From: Epiperipatus broadwayi
Taxonomy: Eukaryota; Onychophora; Udeonychophora; Euonychophora; Peripatidae
DNA: 64,000 nucleotides
Assembly: GCA_028023455.1 (NCBI GenBank)
Contig: JAQFVV010012970.1
Location: 60,001 to 124,000 of the forward strand
Reading direction: 5' to 3'
Every line of letters begins with the position of its first letter. The stretch's first letter is position 1. This document shows positions 11,923 to 23,184 of the stretch, in pieces. The position numbers were made by a program, and so were the translations under genes. The notes under the pieces were generated by a model that did no database searches, was not told the origin of the DNA, and saw only the letters and a list, made by a program, of their open reading frames with translations.

Positions 11923-12017
11923 GATTAAATGCAATCACATGGAATAATTAATTTAACTCTACTTCTTTCTATGTGTAATATCTTAAAATATATTTATAAC
12001 TTTCCATTTCATTATAT

Positions 12018-12300
12018 ATCATCATCATATCATCATCAACCATTATCAATCCACTGCAAGATGAAGGTTTCTCCAAGTTCAATCCATCTTCTCCAATCTT
12101 TAGCTTTTCTTCTCCACATCATCCCTGCACACTTTCTTATTTCATCCATCCATCTCACATGTGGTCTATTTCTGGGTCTTTTACAATCTCTTAGGACTCC
12201 AGTTTAAGTTTTCAATTGTCAATCTATTATCATCTCTTCTAGCAATGTGTCCAGCCCAACTCCATATACTTCTAATTATATGAACTAAGATGTCTTTTCC
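12018..12300 (-). pseudogene. LINE-A copy 3: 3' end, reverse strand
   Basis: Nearly identical in layout to copy 1: the plus strand shows ATCATCAACCATTATCAATC, then CCACATCATCCCTGCACAC, CATCTCACATGTGGTC and GTGTCCAGCCCAACTCC. The minus strand therefore encodes WAGHIAR, the P..R.KRPHVRWMDEIRK block and GETFILQWIDNG. The 3' tail is an expanded ATC repeat, (ATC)n-like, at 12,018-12,037. The 92-codon forward frame at 11,929-12,207 is antisense to it. The copy is truncated at its 5' side near 12,300. Confidence 0.78.
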
Positions 12301-12372
12301 AAATTTCTTTATCTATGTGATTAAAATCTATGCAATAAAAAGGAAAGTTATAAGCATATTTAATTCATTATT

Positions 12373-12376
<4 letters not shown>

Positions 12377-12419
<43 letters not shown>
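12377..12419. repeat. (TA)n microsatellite
   Basis: Uninterrupted TA dinucleotide tract. A second tract is at 12,770-12,807. Both are palindromic by nature and probably unstable in length. Confidence 0.95.
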
Positions 12420-12421
<2 letters not shown>

Positions 12422-12768
12422 TATCACCATTTTAGAAATATCTTAATATTATTATTCATTTAGCAGGCTTTGAATTTTTAATCTGGTTATATATTTTAGA
12501 CTTTTACTAAAGATTAATGTCTATTATTATTAAATGCAAATACATGAATTAATTTATTCAAGTTTGTTCCACTTTTTTCCATACCTAATGTCTTAAATAC
12601 ACTTATAACTGACAGTGTTGCCAAATATATTTTAATCACAAGCATGAGCACACCCTTTTCAGATGTATATATATTTTTTTGTTTAAAGTATGTGAGAATG
12701 AAATGGAAAGTTATATTTATCATTAATAGATAGATATTCTATCACTCAGTTTAATTACATTTTGGATG

Positions 12769-12769
<1 letters not shown>

Positions 12770-12807
<38 letters not shown>
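12770..12807. repeat. (TA)n microsatellite
   Basis: Uninterrupted AT dinucleotide tract. Confidence 0.95.
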
Positions 12808-12810
<3 letters not shown>

Positions 12811-12819
12811 CAATAGTTA

Positions 12820-13640
12820 AGATAGTATTATCTGATAAATCTATTGGAAGATTAGACTTTATGTGTGTGAGAGAGAATACAACCATGTGATGTGATACAC
12901 TGTGACTTTTCCTTTTTTTGGAGTCAGGAATCTCTCCACAATTATTCCCAGAGAAACCTGTTAGCCACCTTATTTTACCTTTTCTTTCCCCACTCTAAGT
13001 TTTTTCCATATTTTTCTCTGTCCTGCTCCATCCCATTTCCACAACATAAACTTTGTCAATTCCATGACCTTTATATCTAAATCCCTCTTATCTTTTTCCA
13101 AAACCAGCATAAAAACCAAGAACCCATTTTCTGTATAATCACTTTGTTTATATTTATTCTTTCACAACATCATTATTTGTATCCTTTCTGCTTGCAGGCA
13201 TTTACATTTAATTAGCAGATGCCTAATATTTTGCAATCTAAATCACCAACATTTTTCCATTTATGTGTATATTCCCTTGTTGCTAAAAATCCTGTTTGAG
13301 TCTTAAACAGTATTTTCCTTGCTATTATAATAAATTAACTCACACCCAATTTTCTGTTTTCTTGCATATATATATATATTTAAACTCTTTTTTTTCCTCT
13401 TTTCTTGCATATATATATATATTTAAACTCTTTTTTTTCCTCTCAATACTAGTTATCCATCTCTCCAACTTTCTATTTTCTATTAATGCATCTATTCTTC
13501 CATCCCATTCCAACTGCTACAGTTTCAATTGTACTAACTGTGTTTAAAAATCCAAATCTGAATTAGACATCTTAAGTAAAAGGAAATTGTTTTATTTAAT
13601 AAGGTAGTGCAGTTGAAACTGTAGCAGTTGATTGTATTCT
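12820..13640. other. Unassigned stretch with a 43-bp tandem duplication and a small hairpin
   Basis: A block starting CTTGCATATATA and ending in a T-run plus CCTC occurs twice in tandem (start 13,361 and 13,404, period 43). Then CAACTGCTACAGTTTCAATT (13,511) faces AGTTGAAACTGTAGCAGTTG (13,611-13,630), giving arms of about 24 bp around a loop of about 70 bp, with a mismatch or two. The open frames at 12,892-13,080 and 13,296-13,547 run through low-complexity sequence and are not called genes. Confidence 0.6.
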
Positions 13641-13676
13641 AGTGTTATATGGGTTTTATTTAGTGTTATGCATTCT

Positions 13677-13683
<7 letters not shown>

Positions 13684-13718
<35 letters not shown>

Positions 13719-13719
13719 C

Positions 13720-13755
<36 letters not shown>
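13684..13755. repeat. Double (TA)n tract
   Basis: Two TA tracts (13,684-13,713 and 13,721-13,755) separated by AAATTCAT. The 72-codon frame over them is an artefact of the repeat (poly Y/I). Confidence 0.95.
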
Positions 13756-13757
<2 letters not shown>

Positions 13758-13759
13758 GA

Positions 13760-14224
13760 AACAAAACAAAAAAATAAACTTAAAGGTATACAAAAAGTAA
13801 TCATTTTATTAAGTAAATATTTTAATTTTTTATTGCAATCACTTATATAACCTACTAATTTTCTAAATTTCTAAATGTGGCAGGAATTAGAATTATTTTT
13901 AAAAAGTAAACTATGAGATTTGTGTATATATAGTACTTTTGTACTAGGGGAGTAATTCCATCATATGCAACCCCATTTTTGTTTTACCATCAGGACAATG
14001 GGCACTCATTTGACCAACTACCAAATAACAACAAGATATTCATTTATTGACTAATACTGTAAATAGGATCCTAACTTTTATTTGAATTTCAGATTGTGGC
14101 TAGTACCTGTGGGTATAGCAATCATATTATCAGAAGGCATATTGTTTTAGTTTACACAGATTACAGTCTTGTGATTTCATTATTTGCTCAGTATTTATAA
14201 TAAATTACTTAACAAAAAATGAAA
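13760..14224. other. Unassigned DNA
   Basis: Nothing recognised on either strand. Confidence 0.4.
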
Positions 14225-14400
14225 ATGATGCAAGATTGTGATCAGGACCAACTGAAAAGTAGTGGTTGTGTATGAAATGCATCTTAGGGGATTATTTGGC
14301 TTTTTCAGGTATCTTTATTTATATGTTTTAAGAATGTGTGATGGAATGAATGGTTTAAGTATACCTAAACAAAGATAGATATTACAAATAGAAAAGAAAT
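14225..14400 (+). repeat. Core repeat copy
   Basis: GATTGTGATCAGGACCAACT, then GTATGAAATGCATCTTAG and GATTATTTGGCTTTTTC form one copy of the dispersed core. It is followed by GTTTAATTATTCCATGTG, which also follows the core near 16.35 and 49.9 kb. Confidence 0.6.
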
Positions 14401-16035
14401 GGGTTTAATTATTCCATGTGTTTATGCTTAATTAAAAAACAAATACAGTGAATCTGTGATGTACATGTTATTAATATACACTAATTCAATTATGTTATCC
14501 AAAAAAAGAGTAAATAAATTTTAAAAAAAACATTAATTTGTAAATTTAATAAATTTTACAATTTGGCAACAGCCATTTTCCATCTCAGTGCAATGTATGT
14601 TATCGTGTTTATTAATGACATTTTTTTGGCTTATATTGGAAGCACGTACATTTTATTTTTGCTTTATTATTTTTTCCTAATTTGATGAACAATATTTTAT
14701 ATAATAAAATGATTTCTAAGTGTAATGCTAAAAATGTTATGAAATTTAAAAACATTTTAAAGTTGCTTCAGACTTAAAAACATCAAAAAATATTGATAGA
14801 GAATAATGAATTGATAACAAGACCAATGTAAAAGGATATGGCAGAGAGCATATTTAGCTGAGGTGAAAGTCAGAATTTTGCTATTCACTTTATTTTAAAA
14901 ATAAAAATATAATACAATATTTTTTATTTTTTAATTTTTGTGTGAAGGTATATATCAATTCATACACACTGTAAATATATATTTAAATGTGACCTCTCAA
15001 TTTATTATTAATAGCTGCTGTATTATTTTTTTTAATTCTGTTTATATTATAATCTTGATTTTTATATACATATTATACTTATAAAAACATGTTATATATA
15101 TGTATGTGGGTTGAATACTACTATACACTTTCAGATTAATTCATAATACACAATCTATTATAGTCAAAGGATAACAAAATATGAGCTATTTTATATATGC
15201 AATGAATAATGTATGCAATGGGGGTTTAGAACAAAATATAGCAGATATCACAGCTCCACTGTATATTATCTTGTAAACCATCATCTTCATTGAAAATTAT
15301 TGAAATTTTTTTCAGAAAATGTGAATTGTCCTGCAACCTTAGATCATAGTATTAATGCTACCCTAAGTGATAATGACCCACTGCTTTTTTTGAAAAGTAG
15401 ATATTAGCTTAATGCTTTTATTGATGTTAAAGTTGAAAAAAAATATGAAGAGGTCAACATCTTATGGAATGTGGCTAAATCAAGTCTTCTCCTTTGCTCT
15501 TTTCACAGATAAAAATGCCCAGTGGGAGATCACTTTTTTTTGGTCTAGTTTTCATGCAAAGATTTTGAAATATAATTTTAAATAAGTTTTTTGTTTATAA
15601 AGTATTTATGATTATTTTTACACACTAATTGATTGATTAATATAAAGAAATACACAGATAATCTTTGAATTTATTCATTTTTGTTTTAGTTTACAAATAG
15701 AAGTTAATAAACTTGACCTTAATATGTAAAGAAAAACGATTGTCTATTATGTCATCATCTGTTAAAATTGGCTTAGCATTTAAATCTTATAAAATATTGA
15801 AAATTTTGTTTATGTAAATATCTGTGGTGATGGTTATGATATATTGTTATATGTAGATCACTTTAAATATTTAAAATGATCAAGTATGATTTTTAAGAAT
15901 ATTAGTCACTTATAAAATTAAATTAAAAGGAAAACAAGTCTAATTTATTGAGTTTTAGGAAAGAATAAAGATTTTAATAAAAAAAACCCTGAAAGGTTGA
16001 ATATTTCTGAAAATTCTCACCAGATTGAAGAATAG
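14401..16035. other. Unassigned DNA
   Basis: Long AT-rich stretch without a recognisable coding relic, RNA or repeat. The only structure noted is short poly-A/T runs. Confidence 0.4.
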
Positions 16036-16039
16036 ACAC

Positions 16040-16360
16040 TATCAGAATGTAGGTTAATCTTTAGCTGAGGTTTAAAATTTATTTCTGGGATACAAATGGC
16101 ATGATAATCTCTAGCCTAAAGAATGATTACAAATAACCCTTAATATATTTACCCAAAGTCGATAATTTCAAAATTGTGCATGCTGAATGTTTGACGCTTG
16201 TAAATCAAATTGTAATATTTTAATATTGATAAAAACTGAACAAACGAATAAAATATGATAGATTGTGATATGGATTAACTTAAAAGGAAAGGTTCAATAT
16301 GAAATGCATCTTAGAATCACTTGTCTTTATTTAAAAAACATTACGCATGGAAAAAGGAGA
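16040..16360 (-). repeat. Core/X repeat copy
   Basis: On the minus strand, block X runs from about 16,215 to 16,040: GCGTCAAACATTCAGC, CACAATTTTGAAATTATCGA, GGCTAGAGATTATC, TTTTAAACCTCAGC. It is preceded by the inverted core, seen on the plus strand at 16,262-16,330 as GATTGTGATATGGATTAACT and ATATGAAATGCATCTTAGAA. This is the same order as at 8.86-9.12 kb, showing that core and X form one unit. Confidence 0.6.
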
Positions 16361-16649
16361 AATGAAGTTGAATTAATTATTCACATACTGGGTTAAGAAT
16401 GATAATTGCTAGCCTAATAAATGAGTAGTAATAATCATCAATGTATTAGTCTGACATGGATGGATGATCCAGAAATGAAATTTTTATCCCACTACAACCT
16501 GTTCTCACAGTACATAGATCTAGAATGTAGTAAAACTAACTGCTCTCAGAAAATATAATTGACTGGGGAAAATATCAATATGCTTCATTGTCAGAGTAAA
16601 AAAAAATCTATAATTATAAATATTGAATCATCATCACTTTGTAGGGAAA

Positions 16650-18045
16650 TGTCATGTTATTCTATCTTCATCAGTATGTTTTATATCTGCATATGAAAGA
16701 CATTTAATTTCACTGATCACATTTTTAATACACAATTTTCTTAGTCTGCCTTTCAGCCTTTTTATAAAATTTTGCCTTTCAAAGTATTTTGTAAAAACCT
16801 ACTAAAATATGACCCAAAAACTGTATCTTTCTTACTTATATTACATTCAATAGTTCTCTCCCTTTTTATTACAAGTTCTATTAATATTTGGTCATTAGTC
16901 TTTTTTCCATCCAACTTGCTTTAGTTAATCATCTCCAAAACCACATTTGAATTATTTCCAATCTTTTTCTTTTTGTTTTTCCAAGGACCATGTTTCACGA
17001 CCATAAGTCAATCTACTGGCAATGAAAGTTTTAATAAATTTGATTCTATTTTTGTATCAATATTTTTATTTAAAATATTTTTTAAATTTTATTTTGAAAA
17101 GCATATTTTATTAATATTCTTCTTTTAATCTCAACATGATAACTATTGTTTCACAAATCTACTGCCCAAATAACAAAATTCCTTAATTTGATCTAAATGT
17201 ATAGTATTTATCTGCATATCAGTCAGTCTTTTTATCTTCTGTCTTTCACCACCATCACTCTAGTCTTATTAACATTTATCTTTAATTTAAAAGATTTTAT
17301 AAGTATATTCAATTTATTCATTTCTTTTTCTGAATCTGCAAATAATGCTATATTATTTTAATACAACTAATTTTAATTCCTTTAGTTTTTGTTGCCTGTC
17401 CATTAAAGTATGGAGATTGGCTATCTTAATATATATCTGAGCACTTATTGCAAATATGTGTAGAGATGATAATATGGATCAACTGATGATTGCTGGTTTA
17501 GCATGAAATACGTATATTGGTGATTATTTATTTTTTCGACATATATATGTTCAGGTGTACCAGTGTTATGAGATAGAGTGGAGATTGGTGGGAAAGTGAA
17601 AGTCTGTGCTCATATATCTATATATCTCATATATTGACACCAGTATAAAATAAGCCTGTATGTTAGTTATTTTATCATTTTTATTATATTCTCAATAAAT
17701 AAGTTGAATAAGTAATTTGATATTGCACAATCTTGCCTCACACCTCTTCTTATATTAGCATTTATTTTGCAACTATTTATAACCATTTCTGTATTTTGAT
17801 AATCATCTTTCTTTCTAATCAAGACCTATATTCTTCATCATTTTAAACAACAACTTCGAATCCACTTTGTCAAAAGCCTTCTCCAAGACAATAAAAATCA
17901 CATAAGATTTCATATTCATTTCTAGGTTGTTTTTTTATAAAATTAATTTTAATGACATTATCACTTCTTTAATTCCTTTCTCAGATCTAAAAACATATTC
18001 AGCTTTTATTCCAATTCTCACCTATAAATATTAAATAAAATTCAA
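16650..18045 (-). pseudogene. LINE-C: reverse transcriptase relic of a non-LTR retrotransposon
   Basis: The minus strand carries consecutive RT blocks in order. Near 18,000-17,830: IGIKAEYVFRSEKGIKEVI, then IFIVLEKAFDKVDSKLLFKM (compare FID.EKAFD.VD). Near 17,740-17,670: NIRRGVRQDCAISNYLFNLF (compare RGVRQGC.LSP.LFN.Y). Near 17,360-17,250: ALFADSEKEMNKL and LKINVNKTRVMVV. Near 17,000-16,880: LTYGRETWSLEKQKEKD followed by KCGFGDD and VGWKK, resembling the LYGSETWTL..L..FEMWCWRRM.KI.W..K region of arthropod LINEs. Frameshifts and stops are frequent. About 250 bp of F3 repeat interrupts it between the RT palm blocks. Clade not assigned; the post-RT region differs from LINE-A and LINE-B. Confidence 0.8.
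17400..17655 (+). repeat. Family F3 unit inserted in LINE-C
   Basis: GTCCATTAAAGTATGGAGAT, GCTATCTTAATATATATCTG, ATGATTGCTGGTTTAGCATG and TTATGAGATAGAGTGGAGAT match F3 units at 2.65-2.86 and 27.5-27.7 kb in order. The unit separates LFN.FIENIIK from the FADSEKEM block of the LINE-C relic, so F3 was mobilised or copied after LINE-C had landed. Confidence 0.65.
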
Positions 18046-18049
18046 ACAG

Positions 18050-18720
18050 AAGTAAATTACCTCTCCCATTCAAATCATATTCAGGTACCAACTCTCTTAT
18101 GAAAATAATGTTCAGGTTCATGATAAATCACCTTTTTAGGAAGTCTCTTATCATTCATTTATTTCACATATTTAGTACATTGAAAGATTAATATAAACAC
18201 TAAATAAAAATATGGAGTAAAAATTGTTAGCCATGTGAAGTATTTTTCTTTAAACTGAAAGTATGTATACACAATGAAAACTTGTTAGAAATGATCCTCA
18301 ATTATCTATATTTGTTTAAATTATTAATTAAGATGAATAACTGATGGTACTAATCTGTTTATGATATACCATTAATGTTCTTCAACCCATCTTTGGTAGT
18401 TTTTTAAATAAGAAAAATGGGAAAAGACATTGATTTTAATATTTACACCATTCTAATAATATTCTTATTTGTATTTTACAACAATAATTTTTTTTATCTT
18501 GTAACTTCACAAAATTCTATATTACTTAATTTGTTATAATTCTTTCAATTTATGCATTGTTCTTTTATTTAAGTTACCAATATTATAGACATTCAAATGT
18601 AAAATTTTTATCAAAGTCAAAAACTGGGAATTTATAGAAATTCTATATTTTGAACTACCAACTGTTTGCTGACAACTTTATAATTTAAATTAGTAAAAGT
18701 CATGAAATTATTTTTTTTTA
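18050..18720. other. Unassigned DNA
   Basis: Nothing supported. It may include further LINE-C sequence upstream of the recognisable RT start, too decayed to read. Confidence 0.4.
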
Positions 18721-20224
18721 TCACATGAATCACCATTTCTTATGCTTGTGCATAACTGTTATTAAAACAGGAACAACTCTTCATACAGTAGTGCCTCTGT
18801 GCAAGCCAGAGTAATCAGTGGATGTCAGAAGGTTTGTGCATAAAATTCCTATCTAGTGCCTACTCATCCAATATCCCCAGACTAGTTTCTAGTTTGTCGC
18901 TTTCATCAGTGAGATTGGATCTGAGTGCACTGCACCTAGATCTTAGGATCTAATGCAACCCTCCAGCAGCCATGTTTTATTTCTACTTAACTACAAAACT
19001 ATAAGAATAATATTGAAAACACAATATTTTCAATCCAAGCTTATGAGCTTATATAGTCAAATAGGTCTGAACTCAGTTCAGTACCTGTACATTTTGGTTT
19101 CTTTGGATCTTTAATAACCATAGCTACCACTATTATATTAGGCAAAATTGGTATTAAACCACTAAACATTACATGATCACCACTTCTTATTCTTGCTCAT
19201 AACTTAGTAAAACATGCTAAACTCTCCATACAGTAGTGACAGTGCAAGCCAGAGTAATAAATGGATGCTAGGTTTGTATATAAAATCCCTATCTGATACC
19301 TACTCATCCCATATCCCCAGACTAGTTTCTACCTTGTGGCTTTTGTCAGTGAAGAGCCTTGAATCTGAGAGCACTGCATGTAGATCTTAGGATCTAATGC
19401 AACTATCCAGCAGCCACTTTTTATCTCTACTTAACTACAAAACTATCAGAGTAAAATAGAAAACAATAATATTTTCAATCCAAGCTCATTAGCTTATATA
19501 GTCACGTACATCTGAACTCAGTTCAGTACCCATACATTTTGGTGTCTGGTTCTTTAATAACCATAGCCATCACTATCCTATTAGGCAGGATTGGTATTAA
19601 ACTACTAAACATCACATGATCACCATTTCTTATGCTTTCTCATATCTGTTATTAAAACAGGAAAAACTCTCCACACAGTAGTGTCACTCAGTCCAAACCA
19701 GAATAATCAACAGATCTAGAAATTAGTCTCAGGATATTGGATGAGTAGATACTAGATTGATATTTTATTCACAAACATTGTGGCATCCATTGATTACTCT
19801 GGCTTGCACTGAATGGGATTATTGAATGGAGAGTTTTTCATGTTTTAATAACAGTTATGATGAAGCATAACAAATGGTGACTATGTGATGTTTAGTGGTT
19901 TAGTAGCAATCCTGCCTAATAGGATAATGGTGTCTATTGTTATTTAAGAACCAAAGACACCAAAGTGTATGGGTACTGAATTGAGTTCTGACCTATATGA
20001 CTATATAAACTAATGAGTCTGCTGAAGGATTGCATTAGATGCTAAGGTCTAGGTGCAGTGATTTCATATTGAATGTTCCTCACTGATGAAAGCCACAAGC
20101 TAGAAAATATTGGATGAGTAGGCTCTAGATAAAGATTTTATGCACAAACCTTCTGGCATCCATTGATTACTCTGGTTTGCACTGAGTGGCATTACTGTAT
20201 GGAAAGTTTTGCCTGTTTTAATAT
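18721..20224. repeat. Family F1 array: two direct units and an inverted unit
   Basis: A unit of about 445 bp starts at 18,721 (TCACATGAATCACCATTTCT), again at about 19,171 and, partially, at about 19,614. Shared landmarks per unit: CAGTAGTG, GCAAGCCAGAGTAAT, CCCCAGACTAGTTTCTA, GATCTTAGGATCTAATGCAA, and the near-palindrome CTGAACTCAGTTCAG. From about 19,716 to 20,224 the unit runs in inverse orientation (CTCACTGATGAAAGCCACA, CATCCATTGATTACTCTGG, GTTTTGCCTGTTTTAATA), so the whole block is a quasi-palindrome of about 1.5 kb. A compact inverted pair of the same family lies at 52.7-53.05 kb. No coding capacity. Probably a non-autonomous DNA element that amplifies as direct and inverted units, or a satellite-like array. 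Confidence 0.75.
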
Positions 20225-20524
20225 CTTTTTTCTTAGAGTAAATATTCGCAGAATATACATGTTCACATAGTCTTCAAAAACATATAAACACTGTCTGCAC
20301 TGGAACTAACAGATTCTTAGTAGGACAAACATGTTTTTGTATGTTGATGAGCAATCCCTTCTTAATTACCTATCATTATGACTATAGTACTAATAGATAG
20401 AGTGACAAAACACAATAAATCATTAGGAATTTTATTTCTTTGTTTTTTTAAAGAATCAATACAAGTCAGTGCATTTTTTTTATAATTAATAAGAAATTTA
20501 TTTTTAAAAACATGCTTCCTATGT

Positions 20525-21545
20525 GAATTAGATACATCAACTCTCTGCTTTAATGTTGGCTCAATTTATTTTTCTACGGCAGAGTCACCTATATTCATTT
20601 TAGTTTCTTTATAAAATGCTTATATCATTTTCAGTGTGCAATATTATAAATTTATTGTGATTAAATATTATAAAATGGAATCTAATATTTCATCTATTAT
20701 AATGGCATATACCCATAATAGTATAATTCTCATATTACCATGTCTAAAATGTTGAAAAAACAAAAGTGGCAACACTTTTGCTTAAAATCTAAGCTGTTTT
20801 GTAGATACAACAATAGATATAAAAGTGAAATTTCAGTAAACTGTATTCTTTCTTCATGTTGTCTTCGTACTATCTTCAAATCATATGTTACATAGTGACT
20901 TTGTTTGGCTATTCACCTCAAAAATATCAGTATCATGAATTATGACATGAAATTTGACAGTGTATTTTGTATCTTCATAGATTTTTTTCAGTACTTTTCA
21001 TGGCCTCACAAGATCTTACAAACAACTTGAAAATGTTTTTGGGACTCACAACTTTACTGCATACATAATGTGAATCATTTCAAATATTTCAGTAGCAGTT
21101 TTCTCCAATTTAAAACCAAGTTTAATATTAGAGCATTGTTCCATTAAACACACTATCACATTTTATTTTGTAATTCATGCTCCAAACCTGTTAACATTTT
21201 TAAATGATTGTGGTAAATAGCTCAACTATTTTTCCATGTGACACATGCATGGATTTGAAGATGGCACTGCAGGTGTCTTGGTGAGGGAATCTTACACCAA
21301 TTACTTTTTCTGATATTGTTTACTAAATCTCTAATTTTAAATTTGACTCAATTAATTTTTCCAAGGCAAAGACATCTAATACTAATTTTAATTACCTTGT
21401 GAAATATTTATATCATTTCCAATGTACAATATTATATATTTATTGTGATTAATAGTATATGATAGTATCTGATATCACATCAAATACTAATAATGCTATA
21501 GTTCTCATATTATGTCTAAAAGGCTCAATATATCACTTGTTCACA
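20525..21545 (+). repeat. Diverged direct repeat pair
   Basis: A block at about 20,530-20,760 recurs at about 21,310-21,540, roughly 780 bp apart. Shared order: GGCTCAATTTATTTTTCTAC versus GACTCAATTAATTTTTCCAA, TTATATCATTT, CAATATTATA, TTTATTGTGATTAA, and ATAGTATAATTCTCATATTA versus GCTATAGTTCTCATATTATG. Unit identity otherwise unknown. Confidence 0.5.
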
Positions 21546-22633
21546 GCATAGGTTGTTATATAGAAAGAAAATTACTACAATGACTAATTTGAGAATGGAA
21601 TTTCATTGTACTATATATGCTTTATTTCAATATTTATCATTACAGTAATCAAAGACCATAAACAAAAACAGTGTCATATTATTTACTCCACATTTAAATA
21701 GTAGGAACCATGAGTTCATATTCCATATATTAGACTAGAAATTGTTAAGTCATTCACTTGTAGACTATCAAACTATCTCTCCAGTATCAATTGAAAAATG
21801 CATATCCATCTACTCTTGGTTACAAGATAATCTCACCAACTAGTGGTTAGAAAACTCAGTGAATCATATTTTTCTTATCACCATTTCTTTGCAAACACTA
21901 TTGAAGATCTTTGCTATATAGTGAGCTATTTAAGAGCATTTTGATATAGTGTGTATACATTATAAATTATATAAGATGGTTTTTAAATGTTTCTTATTAG
22001 GCAAAGGATTCTAGAAATTCTTTCCAAATGAAAAAATGGACAAGGCATGCCATTCAACATGTCAACTGTTGGTGATGAGTGTTAGATCAGTTTACCATTT
22101 TTGTTTTTATTCTCTTAGAATATTTAAATATCCATTTACTGACATGAAGAGTGGTTATCTATTAGCTGAATATCTCAAAGAAAAATTCTAAACTTATCAA
22201 AAAATTTTCAAGCTTGCTTAGCTTTTATTCTATCTCAGGTTGAGGCAAAGCAAATAGAAATACTACTATTGTCCAATGAGGTCATTCTCTATAATTCATA
22301 AGCATGCAGGAAAAGTATTAGTTATTATTCATTTGGTACCTGTATCTTATGACATACTACAATATACCACTCTTTTGCACTTTTTTAAAGTAAATTTTAT
22401 TTTCTTTGTTTTAGCCAATTTGCATCCTTCCATCAAAGATCATGCATTTCTGAAGAAGGCTGCATGTTGATTGAAACAGAAAATTAAAATAAAAATTGCT
22501 TTAAAAAGCCTAAAATAAAGTAGTGCATTTTATTACATCTTTGGAATTGAACAATTAAGAGAAATATCAACAAATTAAAAATCCTTCTCTTATTTCTTTT
22601 CAAAACCTTTATTTTCTAATATCAATACTGAAC

Positions 22634-22635
<2 letters not shown>
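21546..22635. other. Unassigned DNA
   Basis: No supported feature. The 64-codon frame at 22,276-22,470 (ends AFLKKAAC) has no motif I recognise and no conserved neighbour. Confidence 0.4.
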
Positions 22636-22672
<37 letters not shown>

Positions 22673-22684
22673 CATGTGATATAT

Positions 22685-22716
<32 letters not shown>
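22636..22716. repeat. Two (TA)n tracts
   Basis: TA tracts at 22,636-22,670 and 22,687-22,716 separated by CACATGTGATATATAG. The Penelope-like terminal fragment begins directly after the second tract. Confidence 0.9.
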
Positions 22717-22718
<2 letters not shown>

Positions 22719-22730
22719 CAAAACTCCAAT

Positions 22731-22757
22731 GTTTCAACTGTTTTTATCTTCATACAG
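22731..22757 (-). ncRNA. Hammerhead-like core, Penelope-type terminal fragment
   Basis: The minus strand reads CTGTATGAAG, a short spacer, then GAAAC. Compared with the hammerhead consensus (CTGATGA ... GAAA) the first box has one extra T, so it is probably inactive. The context (adjacent to a TA tract, followed by TGACTGTATGAAG-like sequence) resembles terminal repeats of Penelope-like elements, which are known to carry hammerheads. No pairing for helices I and III was established. Confidence 0.35.
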
Positions 22758-22759
22758 TC

Positions 22760-23180
22760 ATTTTCAAGAATCTGCAACAATATGAAATACACATTTATAA
22801 ATAAACCTCAATTACATAAATACCTTCATCTTACATTAACATAAACAGTACCAAACATACATAATTATATTTTACTTACATCTTTCTCCACTGCTATTTT
22901 ATAGAACATATATATTTTAAAAGAAAAAGTGATTTTACATTTGTTGTGTTATAATATATGACAATTAAGAGAAGTAAACAATCATACTAATTTATAATCT
23001 TATACCTTCACACATTGTGCAGCATTAGGTGTATCCATGGCATGATAAACAATAAATTTTATGCATGAAATTAAAGGATAGAATATTGCAATCAAGTTAT
23101 AATTATGAAATGTGTTGCATCATTAATATCAAATGGGTTGAGAATGTCAAAATAATATTTTTAGTGATATTTACAATAAT
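22760..23180. other. Unassigned DNA, possibly the rest of a Penelope terminal repeat
   Basis: Sequence downstream of the hammerhead-like core. No further recognisable feature. Confidence 0.3.
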
Positions 23181-23184
23181 TAAT

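Noticed and set aside
11929-12207. 92-codon forward frame and the similar frame at 3,337-3,519
   Set aside because: Both are antisense to LINE-A 3' ends; their similarity to each other reflects the repeat.
12377-13755. CRISPR-like regular repeat arrangement of TA tracts
   Set aside because: The tracts are simple dinucleotide microsatellites with irregular spacing in a eukaryotic genome; no repeat-spacer structure.
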